A DNA stretch of 64,000 nt from Ferrimonas sp. YFM (GCF_030296015.1 NZ_AP027368.1:4574839-4638838), one strand, 5' to 3'. Positions 26,256 to 36,621 are shown, counted from the stretch's first letter. Notes: generated from the letters alone by a model not told the origin. Numbers and translations: made by a program.

Positions 26256-26807
26256 ATGAGGCAATCTTTCTCCGCCTGGCTGCTCAAGCTGTTTGGCTGG
26301 ACCATCGAGGGTGAGATACCCGCCAAGGGCCGCTACATCGTTATTGTGGGCCCCCATACCAGCAACTGGGACTTCCCCATAGGCATCCTTGCCCAGTGGG
26401 CCCTGGGGATGAGCGCCAACTTCATTGGCAAGCACCAGCTGTTTCGCTGGCCCACCGGCTGGCTGTTTCGGGCCCTGGGCGGGTTCCCGGTCAACCGTGG
26501 CAAGCAGAACAACCTGGTCAGCACCGCCGTCGACCTGTTTGCCACCCGGGACAATTTCATCCTGGCCCTGGCGCCGGAAGGCACAAGAAAGCCGGTCTCC
26601 CGTTGGAAAACCGGCTTCTATCACATCGCCCGTCAGGCCAGGGTGCCCATCTACTGCGCCGGGCTGAACTTCCAGCAGCGCAAAATCATCGTGCGCCCTC
26701 CGTTGATGGCCGGTGAGGATATGGCCGGGGACATGAACACCATCCTCGACTTCTTCCGCGCCATCCCGGGCAAATACCCCCAGCCGGTGCCCCGTTACGA
26801 GGAGTGA
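26256..26807 (+). CDS. Lysophospholipid / 1-acyl-glycerol-3-phosphate acyltransferase-like protein
   Basis: A 183-residue PlsC-family protein. Block I HTSNWD (H-x4-D, about 34 to 39), block II region GKHQLFRWPTGWLFRALGGFPVNRGK, block III APEGTRKPVSRWKTGF (about 107 to 122) and block IV VPIYCAGL are present. The short length, with no N-terminal extension, fits the compact acyltransferase family and not full-length PlsC. The acyl acceptor is unknown. Its 3' end overlaps the convergent MscS-family gene by 13 bp. Confidence 0.85.
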   Translation: MRQSFSAWLLKLFGWTIEGEIPAKGRYIVIVGPHTSNWDFPIGILAQWALGMSANFIGKHQLFRWPTGWLFRALGGFPVNRGKQNNLVSTAVDLFATRDNFILALAPEGTRKPVSRWKTGFYHIARQARVPIYCAGLNFQQRKIIVRPPLMAGEDMAGDMNTILDFFRAIPGKYPQPVPRYEE

Positions 26808-28069
26808 GCCGCCGCCCGGGCGAAATCCTGGCCTGTGGGACGTTGCATCGCTTTAAGCTCGAACTCCGGCAGTATGGCGTACAAGTGGTCGAAGATGTCC
26901 GCCTGAATCCCCTCATACACCGGCCAGCGGGTGTCATTGGTGAAACAGTAGATCTCCATGGGCAGCCCCAGTTCACTGGGAGCCAGCTGGCGCACCATCA
27001 TGGTCATCTCCGGCCGCAGGTGGCTGCTGGCCTGAAGGTAGGCATCCAGATAGGCCCGCAGGCACCCCAGGTTAGTCAAGCGGCGACCATTGACCGACAT
27101 CGCCATGTCGTCACGGCCGGCATTGGCTTCGGCCAGCTCCGACTGCTTCTGCGCCAGATAGGGCGCCAGCATGCTGATCTCCTTAAGCTTGGCCAGCAGT
27201 GCTTCATCCACAAACTTCACTGAATTGACATCCAGCAGCACGGAGCGCTTGATGCGACGCCCTCCGGACTCCTGCATGCCGCGCCAGTTGCGGAACGAGT
27301 CCGTGGTCAGCGCATAGGCGGGGATCATGGTGATGGTCTTATCCCAGTTCTGCACCTTGACCGTGGTCAAGGTAACCTCGAGCACCTCACCGTCGGCGCC
27401 ATACTTGGCCATCTCGATCCAGTCACCTGCGCTCACCATTCGGTTGGCTGCCAGCTGGATGCCCGCCACAAACCCCAGGATGGTGTCGCGGAACACCAAC
27501 ATCACCAGACCGGTGGCCACACCCAGGCCGGAGAGCAGATAAAGCGGCGACTTGTCTAACATGATGGCGAAGAAGAAGATCAACGCCACAATAAACAGGA
27601 ATACTTTGCCGAGTTGCACAATGCTCTGCATTGGGAGCCGTCGACCTGAAGTGGTTAACGACGCAGCGCTGCGCACCGTATCCAACCCAGCAAAGAGGGC
27701 TCTCATCAGCAGCGCCAACATCACCAGTTCGAGGGAGCGAGTAACCAGGTGATCCCAAAAAGGCCAATGGTTGAATACCATTGGAGTAAACAACTCCAAC
27801 ACGCCGACAGGAGCAATCTGAGCAGTCTTCTCTAGCAAGCAGTGCTTTGTCAGGGGGGCAAACCAGATAGAGCTGCCCCGCTCAATCAACCGCTTAGCTC
27901 CCCTGACCAGGATGCGAATCGCAATGAAATAAACCACGCCGGCCATAGCGAAAGCCACAAACAGCAGCAGAACCACGGTTAACAGATCATCCGCTTGCGC
28001 AGGCATCCCAAAGGAGGTCAACCAATCGGCAAGCATTGGCCGTAGTTTATTCTCAACTTCTTGTTCCAT
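26795..28069 (-). CDS. MscS-family mechanosensitive channel (YbdG-like)
   Basis: A 424-residue inner-membrane channel that opens on osmotic down-shock. It has about five TM helices in the first 230 residues; the pore-lining region is LYLLSGLGVATGLVMLVFRDTILGF. It is followed by the beta domain (GDWIEMAKYGADGEVLEVTLTTVKVQNWD, about 230 to 258) and the cytoplasmic alpha/beta domain with IPAYALTTDSFRNWRGM, typical of the YbdG subgroup. The ATG at 28069 has AGAGG upstream. Confidence 0.88.
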   Translation of the reverse strand: MEQEVENKLRPMLADWLTSFGMPAQADDLLTVVLLLFVAFAMAGVVYFIAIRILVRGAKRLIERGSSIWFAPLTKHCLLEKTAQIAPVGVLELFTPMVFNHWPFWDHLVTRSLELVMLALLMRALFAGLDTVRSAASLTTSGRRLPMQSIVQLGKVFLFIVALIFFFAIMLDKSPLYLLSGLGVATGLVMLVFRDTILGFVAGIQLAANRMVSAGDWIEMAKYGADGEVLEVTLTTVKVQNWDKTITMIPAYALTTDSFRNWRGMQESGGRRIKRSVLLDVNSVKFVDEALLAKLKEISMLAPYLAQKQSELAEANAGRDDMAMSVNGRRLTNLGCLRAYLDAYLQASSHLRPEMTMMVRQLAPSELGLPMEIYCFTNDTRWPVYEGIQADIFDHLYAILPEFELKAMQRPTGQDFARAAAHSS

Positions 28070-28123
28070 ATTAACCTCTTACAAGAGCGAGCATAACTTT
28101 TGTGCCAGCATACGCAGTCACTT

Positions 28124-28155
28124 GAAAAGAAAAAAGCCCCGCAGATGCGGGGCTT
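28124..28155 (-). terminator. Rho-independent terminator of the hut operon
   Basis: On the minus strand AAGCCCCGC, loop ATCT, GCGGGGCTT, then a T-rich run; it begins about 28 bp after the hutH stop. Confidence 0.9.
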
Positions 28156-28183
28156 GTCTCAAATATTGGTACGCTGACCAAGA

Positions 28184-29719
28184 TTATAGGCTAGGGAGAA
28201 CCCCTTGGGGCAACAGGGCGTTGTAACCCGCTTCAAACAGCAGCGCCGTGGCCTTGGTGATGTCCGGGGCGAAGTACCTGTCCTTGTCGTAGAAACTGAC
28301 CCGTTGACGCAGTTGCGCCTTGGCCTGCTCCACCTGAGTGCTGGCCTTCAGCGGCTTGCGGAAATCCAGGCCCTGGGCCGCCGCCAGCAGCTCCACCGCC
28401 AGTACACCGCGGCTGTTTTCCGCCATCTCCCGCAGGCGACGGGCGGCGAAAGTAGCCATGGAGACGTGATCCTCCTGGTTGGCCGAGGTAGGCAGGCTGT
28501 CGACGGACGCGGGATGGGCCAGGGTCTTGTTCTCACTGGCCAGGGCCGCCGCAGTCACCTGGGCAATCATAAAGCCGGAGTTCACCCCACCATTGTCCAC
28601 CAGGAAAGGCGGCAGGCCGGAGAGATTCCGGTCGATCAGCAGGGCGATGCGACGCTCCGCCAAAGCACCAATCTCGGCGATGGCGATGGCCAGGTTGTCG
28701 GCGGCCATGGCCACCGGCTCGGCGTGGAAGTTACCACCAGAGACGATGTCGCCCTCGTCGGCAAACACCAGGGGGTTGTCGGTGACGCCATTGGACTCCA
28801 CCAGCAACACTTCGGCCGCCTGGCGGATCTGGGTCAGACAGGCGCCCATCACCTGGGGTTGGCAGCGCAGGGAGTAGGGATCCTGCACCTTCTCACAACC
28901 GGCGTGGCTGTCACCCAGCTCAGAGTTCTCATCCAGCAGGTGGCGGAACACCGCCGCAGAGTCCATCTGACCGCGCTGACCGCGCACTTCGTGGATGCGG
29001 GCATCGAAGGGGCGACGGCTGCCCAGAGCCGCTTCGACGCTCATGGCACCCACCACGGATGCGCCGGCCCACAGGTCTTCGGCGCGGAACAGCCCTTGCA
29101 ACGCCAGGGCGGTAGACGCCTGGGTACCGTTGAGCAGAGCCAGGCCCTCCTTGGGCGCCAATTCCATGGGGCTCAGGCCCGCCTTGGCCAGGCCGGTGGC
29201 GGCATCGATGATCTCGCCGTGGTAGCGCACCTCGCCTTCACCCAGCAGGGGCAGCACCATGTGGGACAGGGGCGCCAGGTCGCCAGACGCGCCCACAGAG
29301 CCCTTCTCCGGCACTATGGGGTAGACCTCGGCGTTCACCAGGGCGATCAGGGCATCGATCACCTCACGGCGAATGCCGGAGAAGCCCCGGGCCAGGGAGT
29401 TGATCTTCAGCACCATCATCAGGCGCACAGCACTGTCGCTCATGGGCTCACCGGTTCCGGCGGCGTGGGAGAGCACGATGGAACGCTGCAGCAGCGCCAG
29501 GTCATCTTTGCCGATGCGGGTGTTGGCCAGCAGGCCAAAACCGGTGTTGATGCCGTAGACCACCCGGTCCTCATCGATCACCTGCTGCACGGTGGCGGCA
29601 CTCTTGTCGATGGCGGCGTAGGCGCTGTCCGCCAAGGTCAGCTTCACCCGCTGTTCATCGATGCTGCGCAGCTGGGCCAGAGTCAGCTGGCCCGGATTCA
29701 GGGTCAGTTCCAGCATCAT
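28184..29719 (-). CDS. hutH: Histidine ammonia-lyase HutH
   Basis: First step of histidine catabolism: histidine to urocanate plus ammonia. The 511 residues carry the MIO-forming Ala-Ser-Gly in [14 protein letters not shown] (about 142 to 155), the active-site GINTGFG (about 56) and [18 protein letters not shown]. The start overlaps the hutU stop by 4 bases (ATGA). It is the last gene of hutC-hutU-hutH, followed by a strong terminator. Confidence 0.97.
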   Translation of the reverse strand: MMLELTLNPGQLTLAQLRSIDEQRVKLTLADSAYAAIDKSAATVQQVIDEDRVVYGINTGFGLLANTRIGKDDLALLQRSIVLSHAAGTGEPMSDSAVRLMMVLKINSLARGFSGIRREVIDALIALVNAEVYPIVPEKGSVGASGDLAPLSHMVLPLLGEGEVRYHGEIIDAATGLAKAGLSPMELAPKEGLALLNGTQASTALALQGLFRAEDLWAGASVVGAMSVEAALGSRRPFDARIHEVRGQRGQMDSAAVFRHLLDENSELGDSHAGCEKVQDPYSLRCQPQVMGACLTQIRQAAEVLLVESNGVTDNPLVFADEGDIVSGGNFHAEPVAMAADNLAIAIAEIGALAERRIALLIDRNLSGLPPFLVDNGGVNSGFMIAQVTAAALASENKTLAHPASVDSLPTSANQEDHVSMATFAARRLREMAENSRGVLAVELLAAAQGLDFRKPLKASTQVEQAKAQLRQRVSFYDKDRYFAPDITKATALLFEAGYNALLPQGVLPSL

Positions 29720-31404
29720 TTGTTCTCCATGGGCAGATCCAGGCCCTGCTCACGGGCGCAGTTCTTGGCGATGTCGTAACCGGCGTCGGCGTGACGCATG
29801 ACGCCGGTGGCCGGGTCATTCCACAGCACGCGGCTGATGCGGGTGTCCGCCTCTTCACTGCCGTCACACAGGATGACGATGCCGGAGTGCTGGGAGAAGC
29901 CCATGCCCACGCCACCACCGTGGTGCAGGCTCACCCAGGTAGCACCGCCTGCGGTGTTGAGCATGGCGTTCAGCAGAGGCCAATCGGATACGGCATCGGA
30001 ACCGTCCATCATCCCTTCGGTTTCCCGGTTGGGGGACGCCACGGAGCCGGAGTCCAGGTGGTCACGGCCGATCACCACAGGGGCTTTCAGTTCGCCGTTC
30101 TTCACCATCTCGTTGAAGGCGCGACCCAGGCGGGCACGGTCTTTCAAACCCACCCAGCAGATTCGGGCAGGCAAGCCCTGGAAATGGATGCGCTCACGGG
30201 CCATGTCCAGCCAGTTGTGCAGGTGCGGGTCGTCAGGGATCAGCTCCTTCACCTTCTGGTCGGTCTTATAGATATCCTCTGGGTCACCGGACAGGGCCAC
30301 CCAGCGGAAGGGGCCGATGCCTTCGCAGAACAGCGGGCGAATGTAGGCCGGTACGAAGCCGGGGAAGTCGAAGGCGTTCTTCACCCCCTCTTCCAGGGCC
30401 ATCTGACGAATGTTGTTGCCGTAGTCCAGGGTCGCGGCGCCGCGCGCCTGCAGGTCCAGCATCGCCTGAACCTGAACCGCCATGGAGGCCTTGGCCGCCT
30501 TCACCACCGCAGCCTCATCGGTCAGGCGCATCTCGGCGGCCTGGGCCATGGTCCAGCCCTGGGGCAGGTAACCGTTCAGCGGATCGTGGGCCGAGGTCTG
30601 GTCGGTGACCACATCCGGGGTAATGTTCTTCTCCACCAGCTCACCGAAGATGTCGGCGGCGTTGGCCAGCAGGCCCACGGACACCGGCTTGCCTTCCGCC
30701 TTGGCCTGGTCGATCATCCCCATCGCCTCATCCAGGCTGTAGGCTTTCTTATCCACATAACCGGTGCGCAGGCGGAAATCGATGCGGGTCTCATCGCACT
30801 CGACGGCGATCATGGAGAAACCGGCCATGGTGGCGGCCAGAGGCTGGGCGCCGCCCATGCCACCCAGGCCACCGGTGAGGATCCAGCGACCGGCGGCTTC
30901 GCCACCGAAGTGCTTCTTGGCCACGGCCACGAAGGTCTCATAGGTGCCCTGAACGATGCCCTGAGTACCGATGTAGATCCAGGAACCGGCGGTCATCTGG
31001 CCGTACATGGCCAGGCCCTTCTTGTCCAGCTCATTGAAATGTTCCCAGTTGGCCCAGTGGGGCACCAGGTTGGAGTTGGCGATCAGCACCCGGGGGGCGT
31101 TCTCGTGGGTCTTGAATACGCCCACAGGCTTGCCGGACTGCACCAGCAGGGTCTCATCCAGCTCCAGGCGCTTCAGAGTTGCAACGATCTGATCGAAGCA
31201 CTCCCAGTTACGAGCGGCGCGGCCGATGCCGCCGTACACCACCAGGCCCTGGGGATGCTCTGCCACATCCGGATCCAGGTTGTTCATCAGCATCCGCAGG
31301 GGCGCTTCGGTCTGCCAGCTCTTGGCGTTCAGTTCAGTGCCTCGCGGTGCACGGGTCACCCGGCTCTCGTCCAGGCGGCTTGCGGTGTCCTTGTTGGTGC
31401 TCAT
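29716..31404 (-). CDS. hutU: Urocanate hydratase HutU
   Basis: Converts urocanate to imidazolonepropionate with tightly bound NAD+. The 562 residues match the family length. Seen: [10 protein letters not shown] (about 57), the NAD-binding [18 protein letters not shown] (about 177 to 194), the conserved YGNNIRQMA and [17 protein letters not shown] (about 500). The ATG at 31404 has GAGGAG 6 bases upstream. It lies 18 bp after hutC and is coupled to hutH. Confidence 0.97.
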   Translation of the reverse strand: MSTNKDTASRLDESRVTRAPRGTELNAKSWQTEAPLRMLMNNLDPDVAEHPQGLVVYGGIGRAARNWECFDQIVATLKRLELDETLLVQSGKPVGVFKTHENAPRVLIANSNLVPHWANWEHFNELDKKGLAMYGQMTAGSWIYIGTQGIVQGTYETFVAVAKKHFGGEAAGRWILTGGLGGMGGAQPLAATMAGFSMIAVECDETRIDFRLRTGYVDKKAYSLDEAMGMIDQAKAEGKPVSVGLLANAADIFGELVEKNITPDVVTDQTSAHDPLNGYLPQGWTMAQAAEMRLTDEAAVVKAAKASMAVQVQAMLDLQARGAATLDYGNNIRQMALEEGVKNAFDFPGFVPAYIRPLFCEGIGPFRWVALSGDPEDIYKTDQKVKELIPDDPHLHNWLDMARERIHFQGLPARICWVGLKDRARLGRAFNEMVKNGELKAPVVIGRDHLDSGSVASPNRETEGMMDGSDAVSDWPLLNAMLNTAGGATWVSLHHGGGVGMGFSQHSGIVILCDGSEEADTRISRVLWNDPATGVMRHADAGYDIAKNCAREQGLDLPMENK

Positions 31405-31422
31405 CGTGATCTCCTCACTGTT

Positions 31423-32130
31423 CTAATTGTCCATCACCAGGTGACCACCCAGCCGGTAGCGGCTTCCGGGATGAGTCAGTCTGGCAAAGCTCACCGCACC
31501 GGAGCGGCTCCAGGTGCGACGTAAAATTCTCAAACAGGGCTCGCTTGGCCCCAGTTGCAGCAGTTCTGCGGTAGCTGTGTCCACCACCACCGCCTCCACC
31601 TCATGGTGGGCCTCGGTCAGGGGGGCAACCTGACTCAGGTACTCATGGGGCGTCTGCTGGCCAAAGTCCTGGTCCAGATATCCGGGCACCAGCGCCAAAT
31701 TGACGTAACGGTGCTCCAACTGCATCGGCAGCCCCTCTTCCAGGTGCAGCAGGGCGGTATGACCCACTTCGGTTCCCGGTGTCAGCCCGAGCGCGATGGC
31801 GACCTCGGTGTCGGCTGCCAGCCGGGTCTTGGCCAGCACCTGTACCCTGTGGTCCCTGCCCCGCTCCTTCACCTCATCGGCGATGTTGCGAATGGTCAGC
31901 ATAGACCCCTGGGACTTGAGCGACGCCACGAAGGTCCCCTGCCCCTGACTGCGCACCAACACCCCCTGCTCCACCAGTTCGGTCAGAGCCCGGCGTGCGG
32001 TCATCCGGCTACACTCAAACTGGGCGGCCAGGGCATTCTCCGACGGCACTTTGGCGTGCTCAGCCAGCTCTCCCTGCTCGATCAGCTCGGTGAGGTGCTG
32101 CTTAATTTCAATGAATTTTGGTGCGGCCAA
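31423..32130 (-). CDS. hutC: Histidine utilisation repressor HutC (GntR family)
   Basis: GntR/HutC-type repressor that releases DNA when urocanate binds. The winged HTH (about 5 to 70: VPSENALAAQFECSRMTARRALTELVEQGVLVRSQGQGTFVA) is followed by the UTRA ligand domain (about 90 to 230, with HTALLHLEEGLPMQLEHRYVN and LRILRRTWS). I chose the TTG at 32130 (LAAPKFIEIKQHL, 235 residues) with GGGAG upstream. Longer readings would translate through the operator at 32177. It is autoregulated by position: first gene of hutC-hutU-hutH. Confidence 0.92.
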   Translation of the reverse strand: MAAPKFIEIKQHLTELIEQGELAEHAKVPSENALAAQFECSRMTARRALTELVEQGVLVRSQGQGTFVASLKSQGSMLTIRNIADEVKERGRDHRVQVLAKTRLAADTEVAIALGLTPGTEVGHTALLHLEEGLPMQLEHRYVNLALVPGYLDQDFGQQTPHEYLSQVAPLTEAHHEVEAVVVDTATAELLQLGPSEPCLRILRRTWSRSGAVSFARLTHPGSRYRLGGHLVMDN

Positions 32131-32176
32131 AGTGGGCTCCCAGGGTGGTCTCTTCGAACAAAAATGACACAGACAA

Positions 32177-32190
32177 CTTGTATATACAAG
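32177..32190. promoter_or_regulatory. HutC operator in the hutC-hutI intergenic region
   Basis: CTTGTATATACAAG is a perfect 14-bp palindrome matching the TTGTATATACAA-type operator known for HutC. It lies between the divergent hutC and hutI starts and can control both directions. Confidence 0.85.
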
Positions 32191-32239
32191 CAAAGATTGC
32201 CAGAATGCCGAGAGATAATTTGAGCCCAAGGAGCGTGAA

Positions 32240-33469
32240 ATGGAGTGGGATCAGCTTTGGATAGACATCAATCTGGCCACTATGGATCCAGACAGAACAG
32301 GCAGTTACGGCGAGATTGAGGATGCCGCCCTGGCGGTCAAAGATGGCCGAATTGCCTGGGTGGGCCCGCGCTCTGAACTGCCCGAGTTTGACCCCCTCTC
32401 CATTCCGGTGATCAAGGGCAACGGCCAGTGGCTGACCCCAGGCCTGGTGGACTGCCATACCCACCTGGTGTTTGCCGGCACCCGCGCCAGCGAGTTCGAG
32501 GCCAGGCTCAATGGCGCCACCTATGAGGAGATCGCCCGCCAGGGAGGCGGCATCCTCTCCACGGTCAAGGCCACCCGTGAGGCGGATAGGGAAACCCTGT
32601 TCCAGCTGGGGCGCGAACGCCTCAACGCGCTGCTGGCAGAGGGAGTGACCCGGGTGGAGATCAAATCCGGCTACGGGCTGGATACCGAAACCGAGCATAA
32701 GATGCTGAGCCTGGCCCGCTATCTGGGCGAGGTTCACCCCCTGGATGTCCACACCACCTTCCTCGGTGCCCACGCGGTGCCCGCCGACTACAAGGGCAAG
32801 GAGCAGGCCTATGTGGACCTGGTGTGCAACGAGATGATTCCCGCCATCGCCGCCGACAAACTGGCCGACGCCGTGGACGTGTTCTGTGAAAACATCGCCT
32901 TCGATCTGGCGCAGACGGAGCAGGTGTTCCGTAAAGCCCAGGAGCATCAATTGCCGGTGAAACTGCACGCCGAACAGCTGTCCAACATGGGAGGCAGCAA
33001 ACTGGCCGCCCGTTATCAGGCGCTGTCGGTGGACCACATCGAATGCCTGGATGAGGAGGGCGTTCAGGCCCTGGCCGAGTCCGGCACCGTTGCGGTGATT
33101 CTGCCCGGCGCCTTCTACTTCCTCAAGGAAACCCGCAAGCCACCCATCGACCTGCTGCGCCAGTACGGCGTACCCATGGCCGTGGCGTCGGATTTCAATC
33201 CGGGCAGCTCCCCCCTGTGCTCCACCCTGCTGATGGTCAACATGGCCTGCACACTCTTTGGGCTCACCCCGGCTGAAGCCCTGGCTGGCGTCACCCGCAA
33301 CGGCGCCCGAGCCCTTGGTGTCGGCGACACCGTGGGTCAGCTCAAAGTGGGTATGACTGCCGATATGGCACAGTGGGCCATCGGCCACCCCGCCGAGCTG
33401 GCCTGGCAATACGGCAACCGTCCCTGCAAAGCGGTCTACAAGGGCGGAAAAGTAGTACGAATGGGTTAA
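32240..33469 (+). CDS. hutI: Imidazolonepropionase HutI
   Basis: Third step of histidine degradation: imidazolonepropionate to formiminoglutamate. The 409 residues show the amidohydrolase metal motif [13 protein letters not shown] (about 70 to 82), then [15 protein letters not shown] (about 242), VDHIECL and the metal Asp region VASDFNPGS (about 314). The ATG at 32240 has AAGGAG 7 bases upstream. It is divergent from hutC-hutU-hutH. No hutG or hutF lies in the window. Confidence 0.97.
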   Translation: MEWDQLWIDINLATMDPDRTGSYGEIEDAALAVKDGRIAWVGPRSELPEFDPLSIPVIKGNGQWLTPGLVDCHTHLVFAGTRASEFEARLNGATYEEIARQGGGILSTVKATREADRETLFQLGRERLNALLAEGVTRVEIKSGYGLDTETEHKMLSLARYLGEVHPLDVHTTFLGAHAVPADYKGKEQAYVDLVCNEMIPAIAADKLADAVDVFCENIAFDLAQTEQVFRKAQEHQLPVKLHAEQLSNMGGSKLAARYQALSVDHIECLDEEGVQALAESGTVAVILPGAFYFLKETRKPPIDLLRQYGVPMAVASDFNPGSSPLCSTLLMVNMACTLFGLTPAEALAGVTRNGARALGVGDTVGQLKVGMTADMAQWAIGHPAELAWQYGNRPCKAVYKGGKVVRMG

Positions 33470-33540
33470 GTTAAAGCTGGCATTGAACACGCCTCGGCGC
33501 TAATATTTGCGCTGATGCGACTTTATTTATTGTAGGGACT

Positions 33541-34227
33541 ATGGGAATTCAAGCCGTTATCGTAGACACCGCCGGTACCACCACGGATTACGACTTCATT
33601 CAGAAAGTGTTGTTTTCATACTCAGCCAATGAAATGGCTAAGTTTATCGAAGACAATCAAGACCATGTGGTGGTTTCCCACTGTATCGATGACGTCAAGG
33701 ATCTGGCTGGAGAACCCGATGCAGACCTGCCTCGCGTCATTGAGATCCTGCTGGAATGGATTGCTCAGGATAAGAAGGCCACCCCTCTCAAGACCATTCA
33801 GGGGATGATCTGGCGCCAGGGCTACCAGAAAGGTGCACTGGAAGGCCACATCTACCCCGATGCCATGGAAGCCCTGAAGTCCCTCAAAGAGCAGGGCAAG
33901 CGCATCTACAGCTACTCCTCCAGTTCCACAGAGGCACAGGAGCTGCTGTTCCAACACAGCCAGTTTGGTGACCTGCGCAATATGTTCCATGGCCACTTCG
34001 ACACCCATGTGGGTCAGAAGGTGGAGTCTCAGGCCTACCGCAACATCATCAACACCATCAGCATGTGGCCCAACCTGATTCTGTTCGTCTCCGACAGCCT
34101 GGAAGAGCTCAATGCCGCCAAGGCCGCCGGTCTGAAGACCTGCCAGATTGTTCGCTCCGACTCGGTGCGACAGGGCAAGCATCAGGTGATCGAAGACTTC
34201 AGTCACCTCAAGCTCTCAAGCTTCTAA
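33541..34227 (+). CDS. mtnC: MtnC-like HAD-family protein with motif I DxA
   Basis: Overall similar to acireductone synthase (enolase-phosphatase E1) of methionine salvage. The 228 residues match the family length, with motif II YSYSSSSTEAQELLFQHS (about 121 to 138), GHFDTHVGQKVESQAYR and motif IV ILFVSDSLEELNAAKAAG (about 181 to 198). Motif I reads VDTAGTT (about 8 to 14), where E1 enzymes have DIEGTT. The residue two after the nucleophilic Asp is Ala, not the acid-base Glu, as in phosphonoacetaldehyde hydrolases (DWAGTT). No other methionine-salvage gene is near. Either the enzyme uses another catalyst or its substrate differs. Confidence 0.7.
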   Translation: MGIQAVIVDTAGTTTDYDFIQKVLFSYSANEMAKFIEDNQDHVVVSHCIDDVKDLAGEPDADLPRVIEILLEWIAQDKKATPLKTIQGMIWRQGYQKGALEGHIYPDAMEALKSLKEQGKRIYSYSSSSTEAQELLFQHSQFGDLRNMFHGHFDTHVGQKVESQAYRNIINTISMWPNLILFVSDSLEELNAAKAAGLKTCQIVRSDSVRQGKHQVIEDFSHLKLSSF

Positions 34228-34254
34228 AAAAAGCGGCCGACTGGCCGCTTTTTT
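34226..34254. terminator. Bidirectional terminator
   Basis: AAAAAAAGCGGCC, loop GACT, GGCCGCTTTTTT: a stem with A-run and T-run on either side, right after the stop codon at 34227. It serves the MtnC-like gene and may also end the convergent thioesterase transcript. Confidence 0.88.
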
Positions 34255-34286
34255 GATGCCTGTTTCACTCAGTGAATGGGCAATGC

Positions 34287-34691
34287 TCAATCCCAGGGCT
34301 TATCCCCCAGCAGCGGCCCCAGGGCCTCACGAATCTCATCGGGAATGCGCACCGGCTTCTCTTCCCCATAGTCATAGTGGACCATGGCCACCTCGGCCCT
34401 GGCCACCACCTTTCCATCCTGAGAGGCCTGATGCCAGATCTTCAATGAGCTGTTGCCCACCTGGTTAACCCCTGTGGTGATCACCACGTCCTGGCCGTAA
34501 TAGGTTGGCAGCAGGTAGTCCACCTTGAATCCCGCCAGGATCAGATTCCACTCTCTGTGGTCCAGGCTGGGGACGAAGCAGCGAAAGATGGGTGTGCGCG
34601 CCTCCTCGAACCAGACAGGCACCACGGTGTTATTGATGTGCCCCAGGGCATCGGTTTCAGAAAACCTGGGACTCAGAGTAATGGTATGCAT
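34287..34691 (-). CDS. Acyl-CoA thioesterase (YbgC/4HBT family)
   Basis: A 134-residue hot-dog thioesterase. The active-site region SETDALGHINNTVVPVWFEEAR (about 10 to 31) has the family pattern with the catalytic Asp of TDALGH; the rest is WNLILAGFKVDYLLPTYYGQDVVI and VARAEVAMVHYDY. The ATG at 34691 has AAGGAG 6 bases upstream. It lies directly after the acyl-CoA ligase gene on the same strand (92 bp gap), so the two may act on the same thioesters. Confidence 0.88.
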   Translation of the reverse strand: MHTITLSPRFSETDALGHINNTVVPVWFEEARTPIFRCFVPSLDHREWNLILAGFKVDYLLPTYYGQDVVITTGVNQVGNSSLKIWHQASQDGKVVARAEVAMVHYDYGEEKPVRIPDEIREALGPLLGDKPWD

Positions 34692-34782
34692 GGCGACTCC
34701 TTTTCTATGCACAAAAAAGGGTGCCTGTGCGGCACCCTCTTCGTCAAGCATTACGCTGACACCAAGCTCATTAAGGCGAGCA

Positions 34783-36621
34783 TTACTTCATTGAGGCTTT
34801 CTTACGCTCGACCAGCTTCTTCGCCTTGCTGTACATGGCATCAATCTCCTCGGCAAACCGCTCATTGATCACCTTGCGTCTCAGCTTCAGGGTCGGAGTC
34901 AATTCACCGCGCTTCATGCAGAACTCCCGGGGCAGCAGGGTGAACTTCTTCACCTGTTCGAACTTGGCCAGCTCCTGCTGTACCTCCTTCAGACGCTGCT
35001 CGAAGTGCTCCACCACGTCGGAGTGCTGAATCAGCTCCAGCTGATCTTTGTACTTGATGCCCTTCTCCTTGGCCCAGCTTTCCAGAGATTCGAAGGCGGG
35101 CACGATCAGCGCAGACACATAGTTACGGGCTTCAGCCACCACCGCCACCTGCTCAATCAGAGGATCTCGGGCAACCATCCCTTCGACCCGCTGAGGGGCA
35201 ATGTACTTGCCGTTGGAGGTCTTCATCAGCTCCTTGATGCGGTCGGTGATGTGCAGGTGCCCCTCATCGTCCAGGAGACCTGCGTCACCTGTCTTCATCC
35301 ACCCATCCTCAAACACCTCTGCGGTCTCTTCCGGGCGATTGTAGTAGCCCTTCATCACCGTATCGCCCTTCACCAGGATCTCATCATCCTTGCCGATCTT
35401 TACCTGAACTTCAGGCATGGGACGGCCATTGCCTTGGAGGCGGATGGAGCCTGGCAGTCCACAGGTAACGGTCGCCGTGGTTTCGGTCATGCCGTAACCG
35501 CACAACAGGGTAATACCCACGGACTGGAAGAACTCGTGGACCACATCATCCAGCTTAGCGCCGCCGCAGGGCATAAAGCGGATCTTGCCGCCCAACACGC
35601 CTCTCAGCTTGGACAGCACCAACTTATCGGCCAGCGCGACCAACTGCTTGCGCACCGGGTTCAACCTCTGTCCGTTGTTGGCCGCTTCGAAGCGGATGCG
35701 GCCTTGGCGCAGGGCCCAATAGAACAGGAAGCGACGGGGAGCCGGAGCCTTGCCTACCTTGTCGGCAACCGCGCTGTAGACCTTTTCATAGAAGCGGGGC
35801 ACGGCGCACATCACCTCAGGCTTAAACTCGGTCAAGGCCTTTTGAACATCGGCAGGGTTCTCTAGGAAACCCACGTGACCGCCCCGGCCCAGAGCAAACA
35901 GCGTCCAGCCCCGCTCAAACACATGAGACAGAGGCAGGAAGGCCAGTGAACGTTCACCTGCATTGAAGCTGAGGATTCGGGAGTGCTGCCTGGTGGTGCT
36001 GGCAAAGTTGCGGTAATCCAGCATCACCCCTTTGGGCTCACCCGTGGTCCCGGAGGTGTAGATCAGGGTCAGCAGATCGTCCAGGCTGCGGCCATCGAGG
36101 CGCTCCTGATGCTGAGCCTGACAGTAAGCAACGTCGTACTCCAACAGCTCATGGAAGTAGTGCTGAACCACAGGACAGTCGGCCTTGCTGATAGAGGGCT
36201 TCATCAGCACGATGTTGGTCAGGCTCGGGCACCGGTCCGCCACCTCCAAGGCCTTGTCATACTGTTCCTGGTCGCCCACAAACAGCAGCTTGGCTCCGGC
36301 ATCATTGATGATGTATCTGGCCTGGTCTGCGGTATTGGTGGGGTAGATGGGTACGACAACAGAACGACACTGCATGGCGGCGAGGTCGGTCATCGCCCAG
36401 CGGTCGGAGTTTTGGGCAAAAATCGCCACCTTGTCCTGGGTGTCGATGCCCAGGTGGATCATCACCCTGGCCAACTGAGTCAGCTTATTGCCCAGCTCAC
36501 GCCAACTGATGGGGTGCCACTCTCCCTTCTCGCGGTAGGAGATAGCCGGCTGCTCTGGCAGCGCCTTGATTTGGTTCTGAATCAGATCTACCAGGTGCAG
36601 ATCTTCGAGAAGTTGGGTCAC
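34783..36621 (-). CDS. Long-chain fatty acyl-CoA synthetase (AMP-forming)
   Basis: Activates long-chain fatty acids as CoA thioesters through an acyl-AMP. The 612 residues show the P-loop motif LIYTSGTTGEPKGVMLDY (about 186 to 203), the gate motif LSHVFERGWT, GYGMTETTATVTCG (about 378 to 391), GWMKTGDAGLLDDEGHLHITDR (about 431 to 452) and C-terminal PTLKLRRKVINERF. The size fits the FadD15/LC-FACS group, not E. coli FadD. The start is GTG at 36621 (MTQLLEDLHLV) with GGGAG upstream. Confidence 0.9.
   Translation of the reverse strand: MTQLLEDLHLVDLIQNQIKALPEQPAISYREKGEWHPISWRELGNKLTQLARVMIHLGIDTQDKVAIFAQNSDRWAMTDLAAMQCRSVVVPIYPTNTADQARYIINDAGAKLLFVGDQEQYDKALEVADRCPSLTNIVLMKPSISKADCPVVQHYFHELLEYDVAYCQAQHQERLDGRSLDDLLTLIYTSGTTGEPKGVMLDYRNFASTTRQHSRILSFNAGERSLAFLPLSHVFERGWTLFALGRGGHVGFLENPADVQKALTEFKPEVMCAVPRFYEKVYSAVADKVGKAPAPRRFLFYWALRQGRIRFEAANNGQRLNPVRKQLVALADKLVLSKLRGVLGGKIRFMPCGGAKLDDVVHEFFQSVGITLLCGYGMTETTATVTCGLPGSIRLQGNGRPMPEVQVKIGKDDEILVKGDTVMKGYYNRPEETAEVFEDGWMKTGDAGLLDDEGHLHITDRIKELMKTSNGKYIAPQRVEGMVARDPLIEQVAVVAEARNYVSALIVPAFESLESWAKEKGIKYKDQLELIQHSDVVEHFEQRLKEVQQELAKFEQVKKFTLLPREFCMKRGELTPTLKLRRKVINERFAEEIDAMYSKAKKLVERKKASMK

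Noticed and set aside
32131-32229. Longer HutC with 33 extra N-terminal residues.
   Set aside because: It would translate through the operator palindrome; the TTG at 32130 has a ribosome site and gives the family length.
32108-33490. A 460-codon open frame on the minus strand opposite hutI.
   Set aside because: hutI is complete with a good ribosome site; the antisense frame also runs into the hutC start region.
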